From NCBI RefSeq assembly GCF_001500125.1, contig NZ_LQIV01000023.1:248001-312000 (forward strand): 64,000 bases of DNA. The letters are read 5' to 3'. The translations under genes and the position numbers were made by a program. How positions within the stretch are numbered: the first letter of the stretch is position 1; each line of letters begins with the position of its first letter. Source of the stretch: Mycobacterium sp. IS-1742 (GTDB taxonomy: Bacteria > Actinomycetota > Actinomycetes > Mycobacteriales > Mycobacteriaceae). The notes below the pieces were generated by a model, which was not told the DNA's origin, made no database searches, and worked only from the letters and a program-made list of their open reading frames with translations. Shown here in pieces: positions 1-7,684 of the stretch.

Positions 1-1
1 G

Positions 2-979
2 GCGCCGCGCATCTTCGAGAAGGCCCACGCGAAGGTCGTCACCCAGCAGCACGGCGTCAAGGAGAAACTGTTCAACGCGGCGTTCGCGGTGGGCCGTCAG
101 GTCAGTCGCCTGCGCCGGGAGGGCAGGTCCGTGCCGCCGCATCTGGCCCTGGCGCACGGCCTGTTCGACCGGCTGGTCTTCAGCAAGGTGCGCGACGTGT
201 TCGGCGGCCGCATCCGGTTCATGATCTCGGGCTCGGCACCGCTGAACCGCGACATCGCCGAGTGGTTCCACGCCGCGGGCCTGCTGATCCTCGAGGGCTA
301 CGGGCTCACCGAGACCGCCGCGGGCGCGTTCATCAACCGGCTGGAGAACTACCGGCTCGGCACGGTCGGGCAGGTCTTCGACGGCAGCGAGGTGCGCCTC
401 AGCGACGACGGCGAGGTGCAGATCAAGGGTCCGTGCGTGATGGACGGCTACCACAATCTGCCCGACAAGACCGCCGAGACGCTGACCGAGGACGGGTGGC
501 TGCGCACCGGCGACCGGGGTCAGCTCGACGACGACGGGTTCCTCACCATCACCGGCCGGCTCAAGGAGCTGTTCAAGACCTCCGGCGGCAAATACGTTGC
601 GCCGCCGGCCATCGAGGGCAAGTTCATGGCGCTGTGCCCCTATGCCGGCCACATGCTGGTCTTCGGCGAGTCCCGCAACTTCTGCGTCGCGCTGGTGACT
701 CTGGACCCCGACGCCATCACCGGCTGGGCCGGCGAGAACGGTCTGGGGGACAAGTCCTACGCCGAGCTGGTGAAATCCGATGCGGTGCGCGACCTGATCG
801 GCGGGTACATCGAGCGGTTGAACTCGGAGCTCAATCGGTGGGAGACCATCAAGAAGTGGGCGATCCTCGACCACGACCTCTCCATCGAGAACAACGAGCT
901 GACACCGTCGTTGAAGGTCAAGCGTTCGGTCGTCGAGGAACAGCAGAAGGACGTGCTGGACTCGTTCTATTCGGGCTAG
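2..979 (+). CDS. Long-chain acyl-CoA synthetase (FadD type), 5'-truncated
   Basis: This is the C-terminal part of an AMP-forming acyl-CoA synthetase, which activates a fatty acid to acyl-AMP and then acyl-CoA. The frame is open from base 2, so the start lies outside the window; the Met at 89 is internal. Visible family motifs are the adenylate-binding EGYGLTET stretch, the LRTGDRGQLDDDGFLTITGR hinge segment, and the LKELFKTSGGKYVAP segment with an invariant Lys. The late region ending near ELTPSLKVKRS is typical of the FadD15/long-chain subgroup. The substrate cannot be read from the sequence. It is not part of the conserved rpiB neighbourhood I remember from M. tuberculosis, so it may be lineage-specific here. 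Confidence 0.9.
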   Translation, partial: APRIFEKAHAKVVTQQHGVKEKLFNAAFAVGRQVSRLRREGRSVPPHLALAHGLFDRLVFSKVRDVFGGRIRFMISGSAPLNRDIAEWFHAAGLLILEGYGLTETAAGAFINRLENYRLGTVGQVFDGSEVRLSDDGEVQIKGPCVMDGYHNLPDKTAETLTEDGWLRTGDRGQLDDDGFLTITGRLKELFKTSGGKYVAPPAIEGKFMALCPYAGHMLVFGESRNFCVALVTLDPDAITGWAGENGLGDKSYAELVKSDAVRDLIGGYIERLNSELNRWETIKKWAILDHDLSIENNELTPSLKVKRSVVEEQQKDVLDSFYSG

Positions 980-1043
980 GTGTTCGCCGAGCCCTCGTGA
1001 ACGGCGGGTGTTAGTTTGGGCTGTGCCGAGCCCAGCCCACCCC

Positions 1044-1505
1044 GTGACCACTGTTGCCGAGATGCTCGACGTTGCATACGCCGAAGCGCGAAAAGGTCTG
1101 GCGGAGGGCGGGATTCCGATCGGCGCGGCGCTCTTCGGTGCCGACGGCGTGCTGCTCGGAAGCGGCCACAACCGGCGGGTGCAGGACGATGATCCGTCCG
1201 TGCACGCCGAGACCGACGCGTTCCGCAACGCCGGCCGCCAACGCGACTACCGGTCGACCGTGATGGTCACGACCCTGTCGCCGTGCTGGTACTGCAGCGG
1301 ACTGGTACGGCAGTTCAACATCGGCGCGGTCATCATCGGGGAGAGTCGCACCTTCACCGGCGGGCACGACTGGCTGGCCGAGCACGGCGTCGACGTCACC
1401 ATCGTGGACGACGAGCGCTGCGTGGCGATGATGAGCGAGTTCATCGCCGCGCACCCGGAACTGTGGAACGAGGACATCGGCCTCGCCCAAGGGAGCGCCG
1501 AATGA
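1044..1505 (+). CDS. Cytosine/nucleoside deaminase, yeast-cytosine-deaminase-like
   Basis: This is a zinc-dependent deaminase of the cytidine-deaminase fold. Counting from the GTG at 1044, His54 and catalytic Glu56 lie in the HAE motif, and Cys81 and Cys84 in SPCWYC; together these bind zinc and activate water. The C-terminal part (IVDDERCVAMMSEF then WNEDIG) resembles fungal cytosine deaminase more than bacterial TadA or CodA, as far as I recall those sequences. Length (153 aa) fits that family. An upstream GTG at 1008 in the same frame is an alternative start; neither has a clear Shine-Dalgarno. The stop overlaps the next start as ATGA, so it is probably translationally coupled to the downstream dioxygenase. 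Cytosine to uracil is the most likely reaction; a guanine or other base substrate is possible. Confidence 0.8.
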   Translation: MTTVAEMLDVAYAEARKGLAEGGIPIGAALFGADGVLLGSGHNRRVQDDDPSVHAETDAFRNAGRQRDYRSTVMVTTLSPCWYCSGLVRQFNIGAVIIGESRTFTGGHDWLAEHGVDVTIVDDERCVAMMSEFIAAHPELWNEDIGLAQGSAE

Positions 1506-2455
1506 TCGCGACCGTCGATCTGTCCCGGTGGTACGCCGGGGGCGCCGAGGCCGACGCCGTTGCCGCCGAGGTCGACGAAGGTCTGCAGCGGGCAGGGTTC
1601 ATCCTGGTCACCGGGCACGGCGTCGACCCGGCGCTGGCGGCCGACGTCCGCGCGGCGGCCCGCGCATTCTTCGCCCAACCGCACTCCGTGAAGGCCCGTT
1701 ACTCGGTTCCGGTCGGCGGCCACGGCTGGATCGGCCCCGGCGCGGAGGCCAACGGGTACGCCGAAGGCACCGAGACACCGCCGGACCTCAAGGAGAGCTT
1801 CAGCCTGGGCGCCGACACGCCGACCGGCGATCCGGACGTCGACCGGATCTGGTTCGCCCCCAACGCGTGGCCCGACGAGGTGCCCGGGTTGCGGCCGCTG
1901 GTCACGGCGTACACCGCGGAGATGCGCCGCGTGGCCGACGATCTGCTGGCGCTCTTCGCGCACGCGCTCCGGTTGTCCGACAACCCTTTCCGGCAGCTCG
2001 CGAGCCGGCCGACGTGGACGATGAACATCAACCACTATCCGCCGGTCAGCGTGGTCGGCGAACCGGAGCCCGGACAGTTCCGCATCGGACCGCACACCGA
2101 CTTCGGCACCGTCACCATCCTCGACCGCGAACCGGGCGCCGGTGGGCTGCAGGTGTTCTCCGACGCCGATGGGTGGGCCGACGCCCCGTACCGGGCGGAT
2201 GCGCTGACGGTCAACATCGGTGATCTGCTGGAGTACTGGAGCGGGCGGCGCTGGCCGTCGGGGCGGCACCGGGTGCTCCCGCCGCAGCCGGACGCGCCCG
2301 AGGAGGACCTCGTCTCGCTCATCTACTTCTACGAGGCCAACCACGACGCCGTCGTCACGCCACTCGGCCCGCCGATCGGGCGGGTGTCCGGTCTGGAGCC
2401 GGTCACGTCGTCGGACTTCATCAAGGAGCGCCTCGACGCAATCACCGTCGGCTGA
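1502..2455 (+). CDS. Isopenicillin N synthase-like Fe(II) dioxygenase
   Basis: A 317-aa protein of the non-haem iron, 2-oxoglutarate-type oxygenase superfamily. It has an N-terminal DIOX_N-like region (about 1-110) and a C-terminal double-stranded beta-helix. The iron triad is visible as His198 and Asp200 (GPHTDFG) and His256 (SGRHRVL). The position that normally carries the Arg of the R-x-S 2-oxoglutarate-binding motif reads Leu-Val-Ser (about 270-272), so co-substrate binding may differ from the norm. The start is the ATG at 1502, overlapping the deaminase stop, which suggests a two-gene unit acting on one compound, perhaps a pyrimidine. The actual substrate is unknown. Confidence 0.82.
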   Translation: MIATVDLSRWYAGGAEADAVAAEVDEGLQRAGFILVTGHGVDPALAADVRAAARAFFAQPHSVKARYSVPVGGHGWIGPGAEANGYAEGTETPPDLKESFSLGADTPTGDPDVDRIWFAPNAWPDEVPGLRPLVTAYTAEMRRVADDLLALFAHALRLSDNPFRQLASRPTWTMNINHYPPVSVVGEPEPGQFRIGPHTDFGTVTILDREPGAGGLQVFSDADGWADAPYRADALTVNIGDLLEYWSGRRWPSGRHRVLPPQPDAPEEDLVSLIYFYEANHDAVVTPLGPPIGRVSGLEPVTSSDFIKERLDAITVG

Positions 2456-2464
2456 CCTGTCACA

Positions 2465-2953
2465 ATGGCCGCCATGCGCGTCTACCTGGGAGCCGACCAC
2501 GCGGGCTACGAGTTGAAGCAGGTCATCGTCGAGCACCTCCGCAGCACCGGCCACGAACCGGTGGACTGCGGTGCGTTCGGCTACGACGCCGACGACGACT
2601 ACCCGGCGTTCTGCATCGCCGCGGCGGAGAAGACCGTCGCCGATCCGGGCAGCCTCGGCATCGTGCTCGGCGGCTCGGGCAACGGTGAGCAGATCGCCGC
2701 CAACAAGGTGCCCGGCGCCCGTTGCGCGCTGGCCTGGAGTGTGGAGACCGCCAAGCTGGCGCGGGAGCACAACAACGCGCAGCTGATCGGACTCGGCGGC
2801 CGGATGCACTCCGAGGCCGACGCGCTCGCGATCGTCGACGCGTTCCTGGCCACCCCGTGGTCGGAAGCCGAACGCCACCAACGCCGTATCGACATCCTCG
2901 CCGACTACGAGCGCACCCACGAGGCGCCGCCGGTGCCCGGCGCATCTGCCTGA
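2465..2953 (+). CDS. rpiB: Ribose-5-phosphate isomerase B
   Basis: RpiB interconverts ribose 5-phosphate and ribulose 5-phosphate in the cytosolic pentose phosphate pathway. The 162-aa protein has the family landmarks GADHAGYELK near the N-terminus, DYPAFC, and the phosphate loop GGSGNGEQIAANK. Glu75 in that loop is the catalytic base of the actinobacterial/mycobacterial RpiB type, where enteric enzymes use Cys. Downstream REHNNAQLIGLGGRMHS is also conserved. The protein is nearly colinear with M. tuberculosis Rv2465c as I remember it, including the MxxMRVYLGADHAG start. nei1 follows after 3 bp, the same pairing as in M. tuberculosis. Confidence 0.97.
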   Translation: MAAMRVYLGADHAGYELKQVIVEHLRSTGHEPVDCGAFGYDADDDYPAFCIAAAEKTVADPGSLGIVLGGSGNGEQIAANKVPGARCALAWSVETAKLAREHNNAQLIGLGGRMHSEADALAIVDAFLATPWSEAERHQRRIDILADYERTHEAPPVPGASA

Positions 2954-2956
2954 CGG

Positions 2957-3763
2957 ATGCCCGAGGGCCACACGCTGCACCGGCTCGCCCGGCTGCACCA
3001 GAAGCGGTACAAGGGGCAGCGGGTGCGGGTGGACAGCCCGCAGGGTCGCTTCGCCGAGGGCGCGGCGATGGTCGACGGCCGCACCTTCACCGGTGCCAGC
3101 GCGTGGGGTAAGCATCTGTTCCACCACTACCGCGGTGGCCGCATCGTCCATGTGCACCTGGGCCTGTACGGGCGGTTCGACGAGTTCACCCTGTCGGCGG
3201 ACCAACCGCCGCCCGATCCGGTCGGGCAGGTGCGGATGCGCATCGTCGGCGCCGAGCACGGCACCGATCTGCGCGGCCCCACCGCCTGCGAGGTCGTCGA
3301 CGAGGCGCAGGTGTCCGACATCCTGGCCCGGCTCGGACCCGACCCGCTGCGCCGCGACGCCGATCCGGCGCCCGCGTGGCACCGGCTCAACAGGTCACGC
3401 AGACCCGTCGGCGCGCTGCTCATGGACCAGACGGTGATCGCCGGGGTGGGCAACGTCTATCGCAGCGAACTGCTGTACCGCCACCGCATCGACCCCTTCC
3501 GGCTGGGCACCAACCTCGAACCGGGCGAGTTCGACGCGATGTGGACCGACCTCGTCGGCCTGATGAAAGTCGGTGTGCGGCGCGGCAAGATCGTCACCGT
3601 GCGACCGGAGGACGACCACGGCGCACCGTCGTACCGGACGGGCCGGCCGCGGACCTACGTGTACCGCCGGGCGCTCGAGCCGTGCCGGATCTGCGGCACG
3701 TCGATCAGCACCGCCGTCCTGGAGGGCCGCAATCTGTTCTGGTGCCCGACCTGCCAGAGCTGA
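2957..3763 (+). CDS. nei1: Fpg/Nei-family DNA glycosylase (Nei1)
   Basis: A base-excision repair glycosylase/AP lyase that removes oxidised bases. Pro2 and Glu3 (MPEGHT), the catalytic nucleophile and acid, are intact. SAWGKHLFHH carries the conserved Lys. DQTVIAGVGNVYRSELLY is the helix-two-turn-helix. The C-terminal zinc finger has Cys243/Cys246 and Cys263/Cys266. Length (268 aa) matches the family. The gene begins 3 bp after the rpiB stop, so the two are probably co-transcribed, as with Rv2465c-Rv2464c. The MPEGHT rather than MPELPE start points to the Nei branch rather than MutM. Confidence 0.95.
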   Translation: MPEGHTLHRLARLHQKRYKGQRVRVDSPQGRFAEGAAMVDGRTFTGASAWGKHLFHHYRGGRIVHVHLGLYGRFDEFTLSADQPPPDPVGQVRMRIVGAEHGTDLRGPTACEVVDEAQVSDILARLGPDPLRRDADPAPAWHRLNRSRRPVGALLMDQTVIAGVGNVYRSELLYRHRIDPFRLGTNLEPGEFDAMWTDLVGLMKVGVRRGKIVTVRPEDDHGAPSYRTGRPRTYVYRRALEPCRICGTSISTAVLEGRNLFWCPTCQS

Positions 3764-3808
3764 GCGGGTAACGCGGCGCGGGCCGCCGCCAGCAGCGACA
3801 ATCTCCCG

Positions 3809-5491
3809 GTGGAACTGATCCTCGTCGTCGTCGGCGCCATCGTGGTCACCGCCATCGCGCACCGCCGCGGACTGGAACCCGCCCTCGTCCTCGTCGTCGT
3901 CGGGTTCGTGGTGTCCTTCGCGCCCGACTTCAACGGCGTCGAACTGGAATCCGAGGTGCTGCTGTCGGTGGTGCTGCCACCGCTGCTGTACTCGGCGGCG
4001 TTGAGCTTCTCGTTCCCGACGTTCCTGCGCAACATCCGCCCGATCCTCGGGCTCGGCGTCGGACTGGTGGTGATCACCACGTTCGCGGTGGCCGGGCTGG
4101 CGTCGTGGCTGGTGCCGTCACTGACGTTCGGGGCCGCGCTGATCCTCGGCGCGGTGGTGGCGCCGCCCGACGCGGTGACCGCCGTCGCGGTGGGCCGTCG
4201 CCTCGGCCTGCCCAAGAAGGTGATGGCGATCCTCACCGGTGAGAGCCTGGTCAACGACGCCGCCGCGTTGTCGCTGTTCTCGATCGCGGTGGCCCAGGTG
4301 GCGGGCAGCCGGGCGTTCATCGAGAACCCGGTGCTGCTGTTCGGCTACAGCGCGCTGCTCGGCCCCCTCGTCGGGGCGGCGCTGGGGTTCGTCACGCTGT
4401 GGATCCGGCGCAGGCTGGCCAACCCGGGGCTGGAGACGATCCAGGGACTCGTGGTGCCGTTCGCGGCGTTCATCTCCGCCGAGCATCTGCACGCCTCCGG
4501 GGTGCTGGCCGTGGTGGTCGCCGGGTTCGTCGTCGGCCACGGTTCGCTCGACGCCGGGTACCAGACCCGGCTGCAGGAACGCTACGTGTGGAACTCCGTC
4601 GACGTGATGCTCGAGGCGTTCGTGTTCGCCTACATCGGGCTGCAGTTGCGCTTCGTGCTCGAGGACCTCCACCGGGCGCACGAGTCGCTGGCCGAGGTCG
4701 CCGTCGCGTCCGCCGTCGTGCTGCTGGTGGTGTTGCTGATCCGGCCCGTGTGCGTGTTCGTGATGTTCGGGCGCGGCGTGCTCTCCCGCAAGGTCGAGTC
4801 CAAGTTGAGCGTGCCGAAACCCGAGCACGGCGGCCGCGGCGCGCTGGGGGTGCGCAGGCGGGGCAGGACGGGCCGGCTCTCGGCGCTGGTCGACCGGCGG
4901 ACACTGACGTGGCAGGAGAACGTGGTCGTGTCGTGGACCGGGATGCGCGGGGTGGTGACGCTGGCGGCGGCCTCGGGCATACCGCTGACGACGGTCGACG
5001 GCGAGGCCTTCCCCGAACGGGCCACGATCCAGGCGATCGCGTTCGTGGTCAGCGTCGGCACACTGCTGCTGCAGGGGTGGACGCTGCCACCGCTGATCCG
5101 TTGGCTGCAACCGTCGTTCGAGGAGGACCGGCAGTCCGACGAGACCGAGACCCACAAGGCCGAACAGGTGGTGCACCTCGCCGCCGACCAGGTGCTCAAC
5201 CGTTTCGCCGACGCGCCGCCGCCCGGACTCGACGAGGAGACGCTGGCCAACATCAGGCAGACCATCGCCCGGCACGCCCAGGACGCCGACGAGATGCCCG
5301 ACCCGGAATCGCACACACCGCGTGCCGAGGTGTTCTCCCAGCTCTACCGGGATGTGCTGTGCGCGCAGCGCAGCGCACTGATCGCCGAACGGGACGCCGG
5401 CCGGATCGAGGACGAGGCGGTGCGCGCCATGCTGGAACGGTTGGACCTGCAGGAGGCCGGTGTCTCGGCCCGGCTGGAGAGCCGGATCTGA
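3809..5491 (+). CDS. Na+/H+ antiporter, CPA1 family
   Basis: A 560-aa integral membrane cation/proton exchanger with about 12 hydrophobic segments in the first 430 residues. The CPA1 transport-site motifs are visible: PPDAVTAVAVGRRLGL (about 118-133) and GESLVNDAAALSLF (about 144-157), the latter with the conserved Asn-Asp pair. The last ~130 residues form a hydrophilic cytoplasmic tail, probably regulatory. The start is GTG at 3809, with no better upstream candidate. It ends 12 bp before the convergent gene at 5504. Whether it carries Na+ or K+ cannot be told from sequence. Confidence 0.92.
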   Translation: MELILVVVGAIVVTAIAHRRGLEPALVLVVVGFVVSFAPDFNGVELESEVLLSVVLPPLLYSAALSFSFPTFLRNIRPILGLGVGLVVITTFAVAGLASWLVPSLTFGAALILGAVVAPPDAVTAVAVGRRLGLPKKVMAILTGESLVNDAAALSLFSIAVAQVAGSRAFIENPVLLFGYSALLGPLVGAALGFVTLWIRRRLANPGLETIQGLVVPFAAFISAEHLHASGVLAVVVAGFVVGHGSLDAGYQTRLQERYVWNSVDVMLEAFVFAYIGLQLRFVLEDLHRAHESLAEVAVASAVVLLVVLLIRPVCVFVMFGRGVLSRKVESKLSVPKPEHGGRGALGVRRRGRTGRLSALVDRRTLTWQENVVVSWTGMRGVVTLAAASGIPLTTVDGEAFPERATIQAIAFVVSVGTLLLQGWTLPPLIRWLQPSFEEDRQSDETETHKAEQVVHLAADQVLNRFADAPPPGLDEETLANIRQTIARHAQDADEMPDPESHTPRAEVFSQLYRDVLCAQRSALIAERDAGRIEDEAVRAMLERLDLQEAGVSARLESRI

Positions 5492-5503
5492 CGGGGGCCG
5501 GGG

Positions 5504-6262
5504 TCAGAAGCCCCCGAAGTCCCCGCCGCCGAAATCGCCCCAGCCGCCGCCGGTGTCGCCGCCGTCCCAACCGCCCGCGTCGCCCCCGGGATCCTGACCC
5601 TGATCGAAGCCCTGGTCGTACCCCTGGGCGAAACCCTGCTCGTACCCGCTGCCGTGCATGCCGGAGAACAACGCGTCGAACAGCAGCACCGACCCCAGCC
5701 CCCACGCGCCCGCGACCAGCGCCGGTTTCCACCACGGCTCCGAGTACCAGCCGGCGGGGACGGGACGGCCCGCGACGCGGCCGCCGGGGTAGTAGTTCGG
5801 GGTGCGTTGCGAGGGGGTCGGCGAGGCCTCGATCTCACGGCCGTCGAACTGCACGCGGCGGTCCTCGGTCACCGCACCCGCCGAACGCTGCCCGGCCAGC
5901 GTCTCGAGTTCGGGGCCCGGATCCATACCCATGGCGATGCGCGCCGCGCGCACGTAGTACAGCCCCTCGACCGCGCTCTCCTTCGCCAGCTCAGCCTGTC
6001 TGGCCGAGGTCGCCTGGTCGATCTGCGACGCGGCGGCGGTGTAGCGCTCCGACGCGTCGGCCAACGCCTGCTTCGACGCCTCGTCGGTCCCGGTGAGGTT
6101 GAGCACCTGGCCGCCGAGCCGTTCGATCACCCGGCGCGCGTCGGCCTTCGCGTCGGCCAGCGACTCCGCGGTGCGCCGGCCCGACGCCTTCGAGGAGTTG
6201 TAGACCGCCAGCGCGAGCGCGGCGACGACCACGATGATCAAGACGAGCAGGACGCCGTTCAT
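5504..6262 (-). CDS. Membrane-anchored DUF1542-like protein with Gly-rich tail
   Basis: A 252-aa protein of unknown function. Residues 1-20 form a membrane segment (LLVLIIVVVAALALAVY). It is followed by a helical region to about residue 110 rich in Ala, Glu and Lys (KADARRVIERLGG, ASERYTAAASQIDQA), which suggests a coiled coil. A second hydrophobic segment lies near 180-200. The tail carries short QGxxQG/DQG repeats and then a Gly/Asp/Trp-rich stretch ending GGGDFGGF. I recall similar proteins in mycobacteria annotated as DUF1542-containing. The ATG start at 6262 is supported by the immediate membrane segment. It is convergent with the antiporter. Confidence 0.7.
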   Translation of the reverse strand: MNGVLLVLIIVVVAALALAVYNSSKASGRRTAESLADAKADARRVIERLGGQVLNLTGTDEASKQALADASERYTAAASQIDQATSARQAELAKESAVEGLYYVRAARIAMGMDPGPELETLAGQRSAGAVTEDRRVQFDGREIEASPTPSQRTPNYYPGGRVAGRPVPAGWYSEPWWKPALVAGAWGLGSVLLFDALFSGMHGSGYEQGFAQGYDQGFDQGQDPGGDAGGWDGGDTGGGWGDFGGGDFGGF

Positions 6263-6308
6263 ACGTCCAGCCTACCGACGCGACCTCGCCGTTCGCGGTG
6301 CGCGAAAC

Positions 6309-7502
6309 TCAGCGGATGCGCACGCCGAGGGCGCGGTAGATCTCGTCGGACAGCGCAACGGTGCGGGGATCGGCGTTGCACTTCGTGGCGTCGAAGTGGT
6401 TCATCACATACGCGTAGCCGATGCGGTGCTCGAGATCGGCGAAGGCGAACGATCCACCGGACCCGCCGTGGCCGAACGCGCGCCGGTTGGGGCCGGCGAC
6501 GCCGCGCTGGTTGAGCATGTAGCCCAGACCCCAGCCGTGATCGGCGACGCGCGGACCGAGTACCACGTCGGTGTCGAAGCCGCCCTGACAGACCCGCGCC
6601 CTGTCCATGTGCCGGCGGGAGAGCAGCTTCTCCTGTGCGAGCGCGCTGTAGACGGTGGCCATGCCCAGTGCCGAGACGTGGGCGTTGGTGGCGGGGAACT
6701 CCGCTTCGCGCCACACCTCGAGGGCGTGCGAACCGAGCTCGTCGTCGGGCACGAACCCCATCGCGACCGCGAGCCCGGCCATCGGGTGCTCGGCCAGCGA
6801 GTGCGGACGGCCCGGCGCCGCACCCGCGGCCAGCACGTCGCGGATGTGGGGCTTGTCGACCATCTCGGCGCAGCGGTGGTGTTCGGTTGCGGGCAGGCCG
6901 ATGTGGACGTCGGCGCCGAGCGGTTCGGCAATCTCCGTGCGGAGGTACTCCCCGATGGTGCGGCCGGTCACCCGTCGCACCACCTCACCGAGGATGAACC
7001 CGAACGTCACCATGTGGTAGCCCTGCGCGGTGCCCGGCGGCCACCACGGTTCGGCCGCCGCGATGTGCCTGCACACCGCATCCCAATCGGCCGCCTCCGA
7101 CCAGTGCAACCGGGTGCGCGGCCCGATCACCCCGGAGCGGTGCGCCAACACCATCGCCGTCGTGACGTCCTGCTTGCCGGCCTGCCCGAACTCCGGCCAG
7201 TACCGGGCGACCGGCGCGTACAGGTCGATCTCGCCGCGGTCGGCCAGCAGGTGCACGCAGGTGCTGGTGAGACCTTTGGAACCGGAGAAGACGCTGGCGA
7301 GGGTGTCGCGACGCCACGGCCGCGCGCCGGCGCCGTCGGCCGAACCGCCCCACAGGTCGACGACCAGATCGCCGTCGACCCAGACCGCGACGGCGGCGCC
7401 GATCTCCTCGCGGTCGGTGAAGTTGCGGGCGAAAGCCTCCCGGACTGCGGTGAACTCGTCGGCACAGGAACCCGATATCCGCGGTGCCGTCGAGCAGTCC
7501 AC
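6309..7502 (-). CDS. lipP: Beta-lactamase-fold serine esterase (LipP-like)
   Basis: A 397-aa serine hydrolase of the class C beta-lactamase/esterase group. The nucleophile motif S73-G-S-K76 (VFSGSKGL) is visible, a YHMVTFG stretch supplies the tyrosine region, and FGHGGSGGS near the C-terminus is the third active-site element. No signal peptide is evident. GTG at 7502 is preceded by a strong AGGAGG ribosome-binding site. Position and orientation (antisense to rpiB-nei1) match M. tuberculosis lipP (Rv2463), which in that genome lies just before the tRNA/tig region. It therefore marks the left edge of the accessory insertion here. Substrates are probably short-chain esters. Confidence 0.85.
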   Translation of the reverse strand: MDCSTAPRISGSCADEFTAVREAFARNFTDREEIGAAVAVWVDGDLVVDLWGGSADGAGARPWRRDTLASVFSGSKGLTSTCVHLLADRGEIDLYAPVARYWPEFGQAGKQDVTTAMVLAHRSGVIGPRTRLHWSEAADWDAVCRHIAAAEPWWPPGTAQGYHMVTFGFILGEVVRRVTGRTIGEYLRTEIAEPLGADVHIGLPATEHHRCAEMVDKPHIRDVLAAGAAPGRPHSLAEHPMAGLAVAMGFVPDDELGSHALEVWREAEFPATNAHVSALGMATVYSALAQEKLLSRRHMDRARVCQGGFDTDVVLGPRVADHGWGLGYMLNQRGVAGPNRRAFGHGGSGGSFAFADLEHRIGYAYVMNHFDATKCNADPRTVALSDEIYRALGVRIR

Positions 7503-7684
7503 TACTCCTCCTGCGGATCGGCGTTGCCTGTGAAAAGCCTAACGACGGGCCCACTTCGAGTGCCACCGCGAGCCGATCACGGTCCGGGGGAGGTTCGGTC
7601 ACAGCACCTTAATGTGCGGGCAATTGGCGGGCCACAAATCTCGTCCTAACTGGTAGCACCCCACTGCAGCCCAGGAGGACCCCC

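Noticed and set aside
1247..3382. Very long minus-strand frames opposite conserved genes (here 711 codons; similar at 7646-9913 and 46810-48498)
   Set aside because: They mirror the codon bias of well-identified plus-strand genes, contain low-complexity Arg/Gly/Val sequence and no domains.
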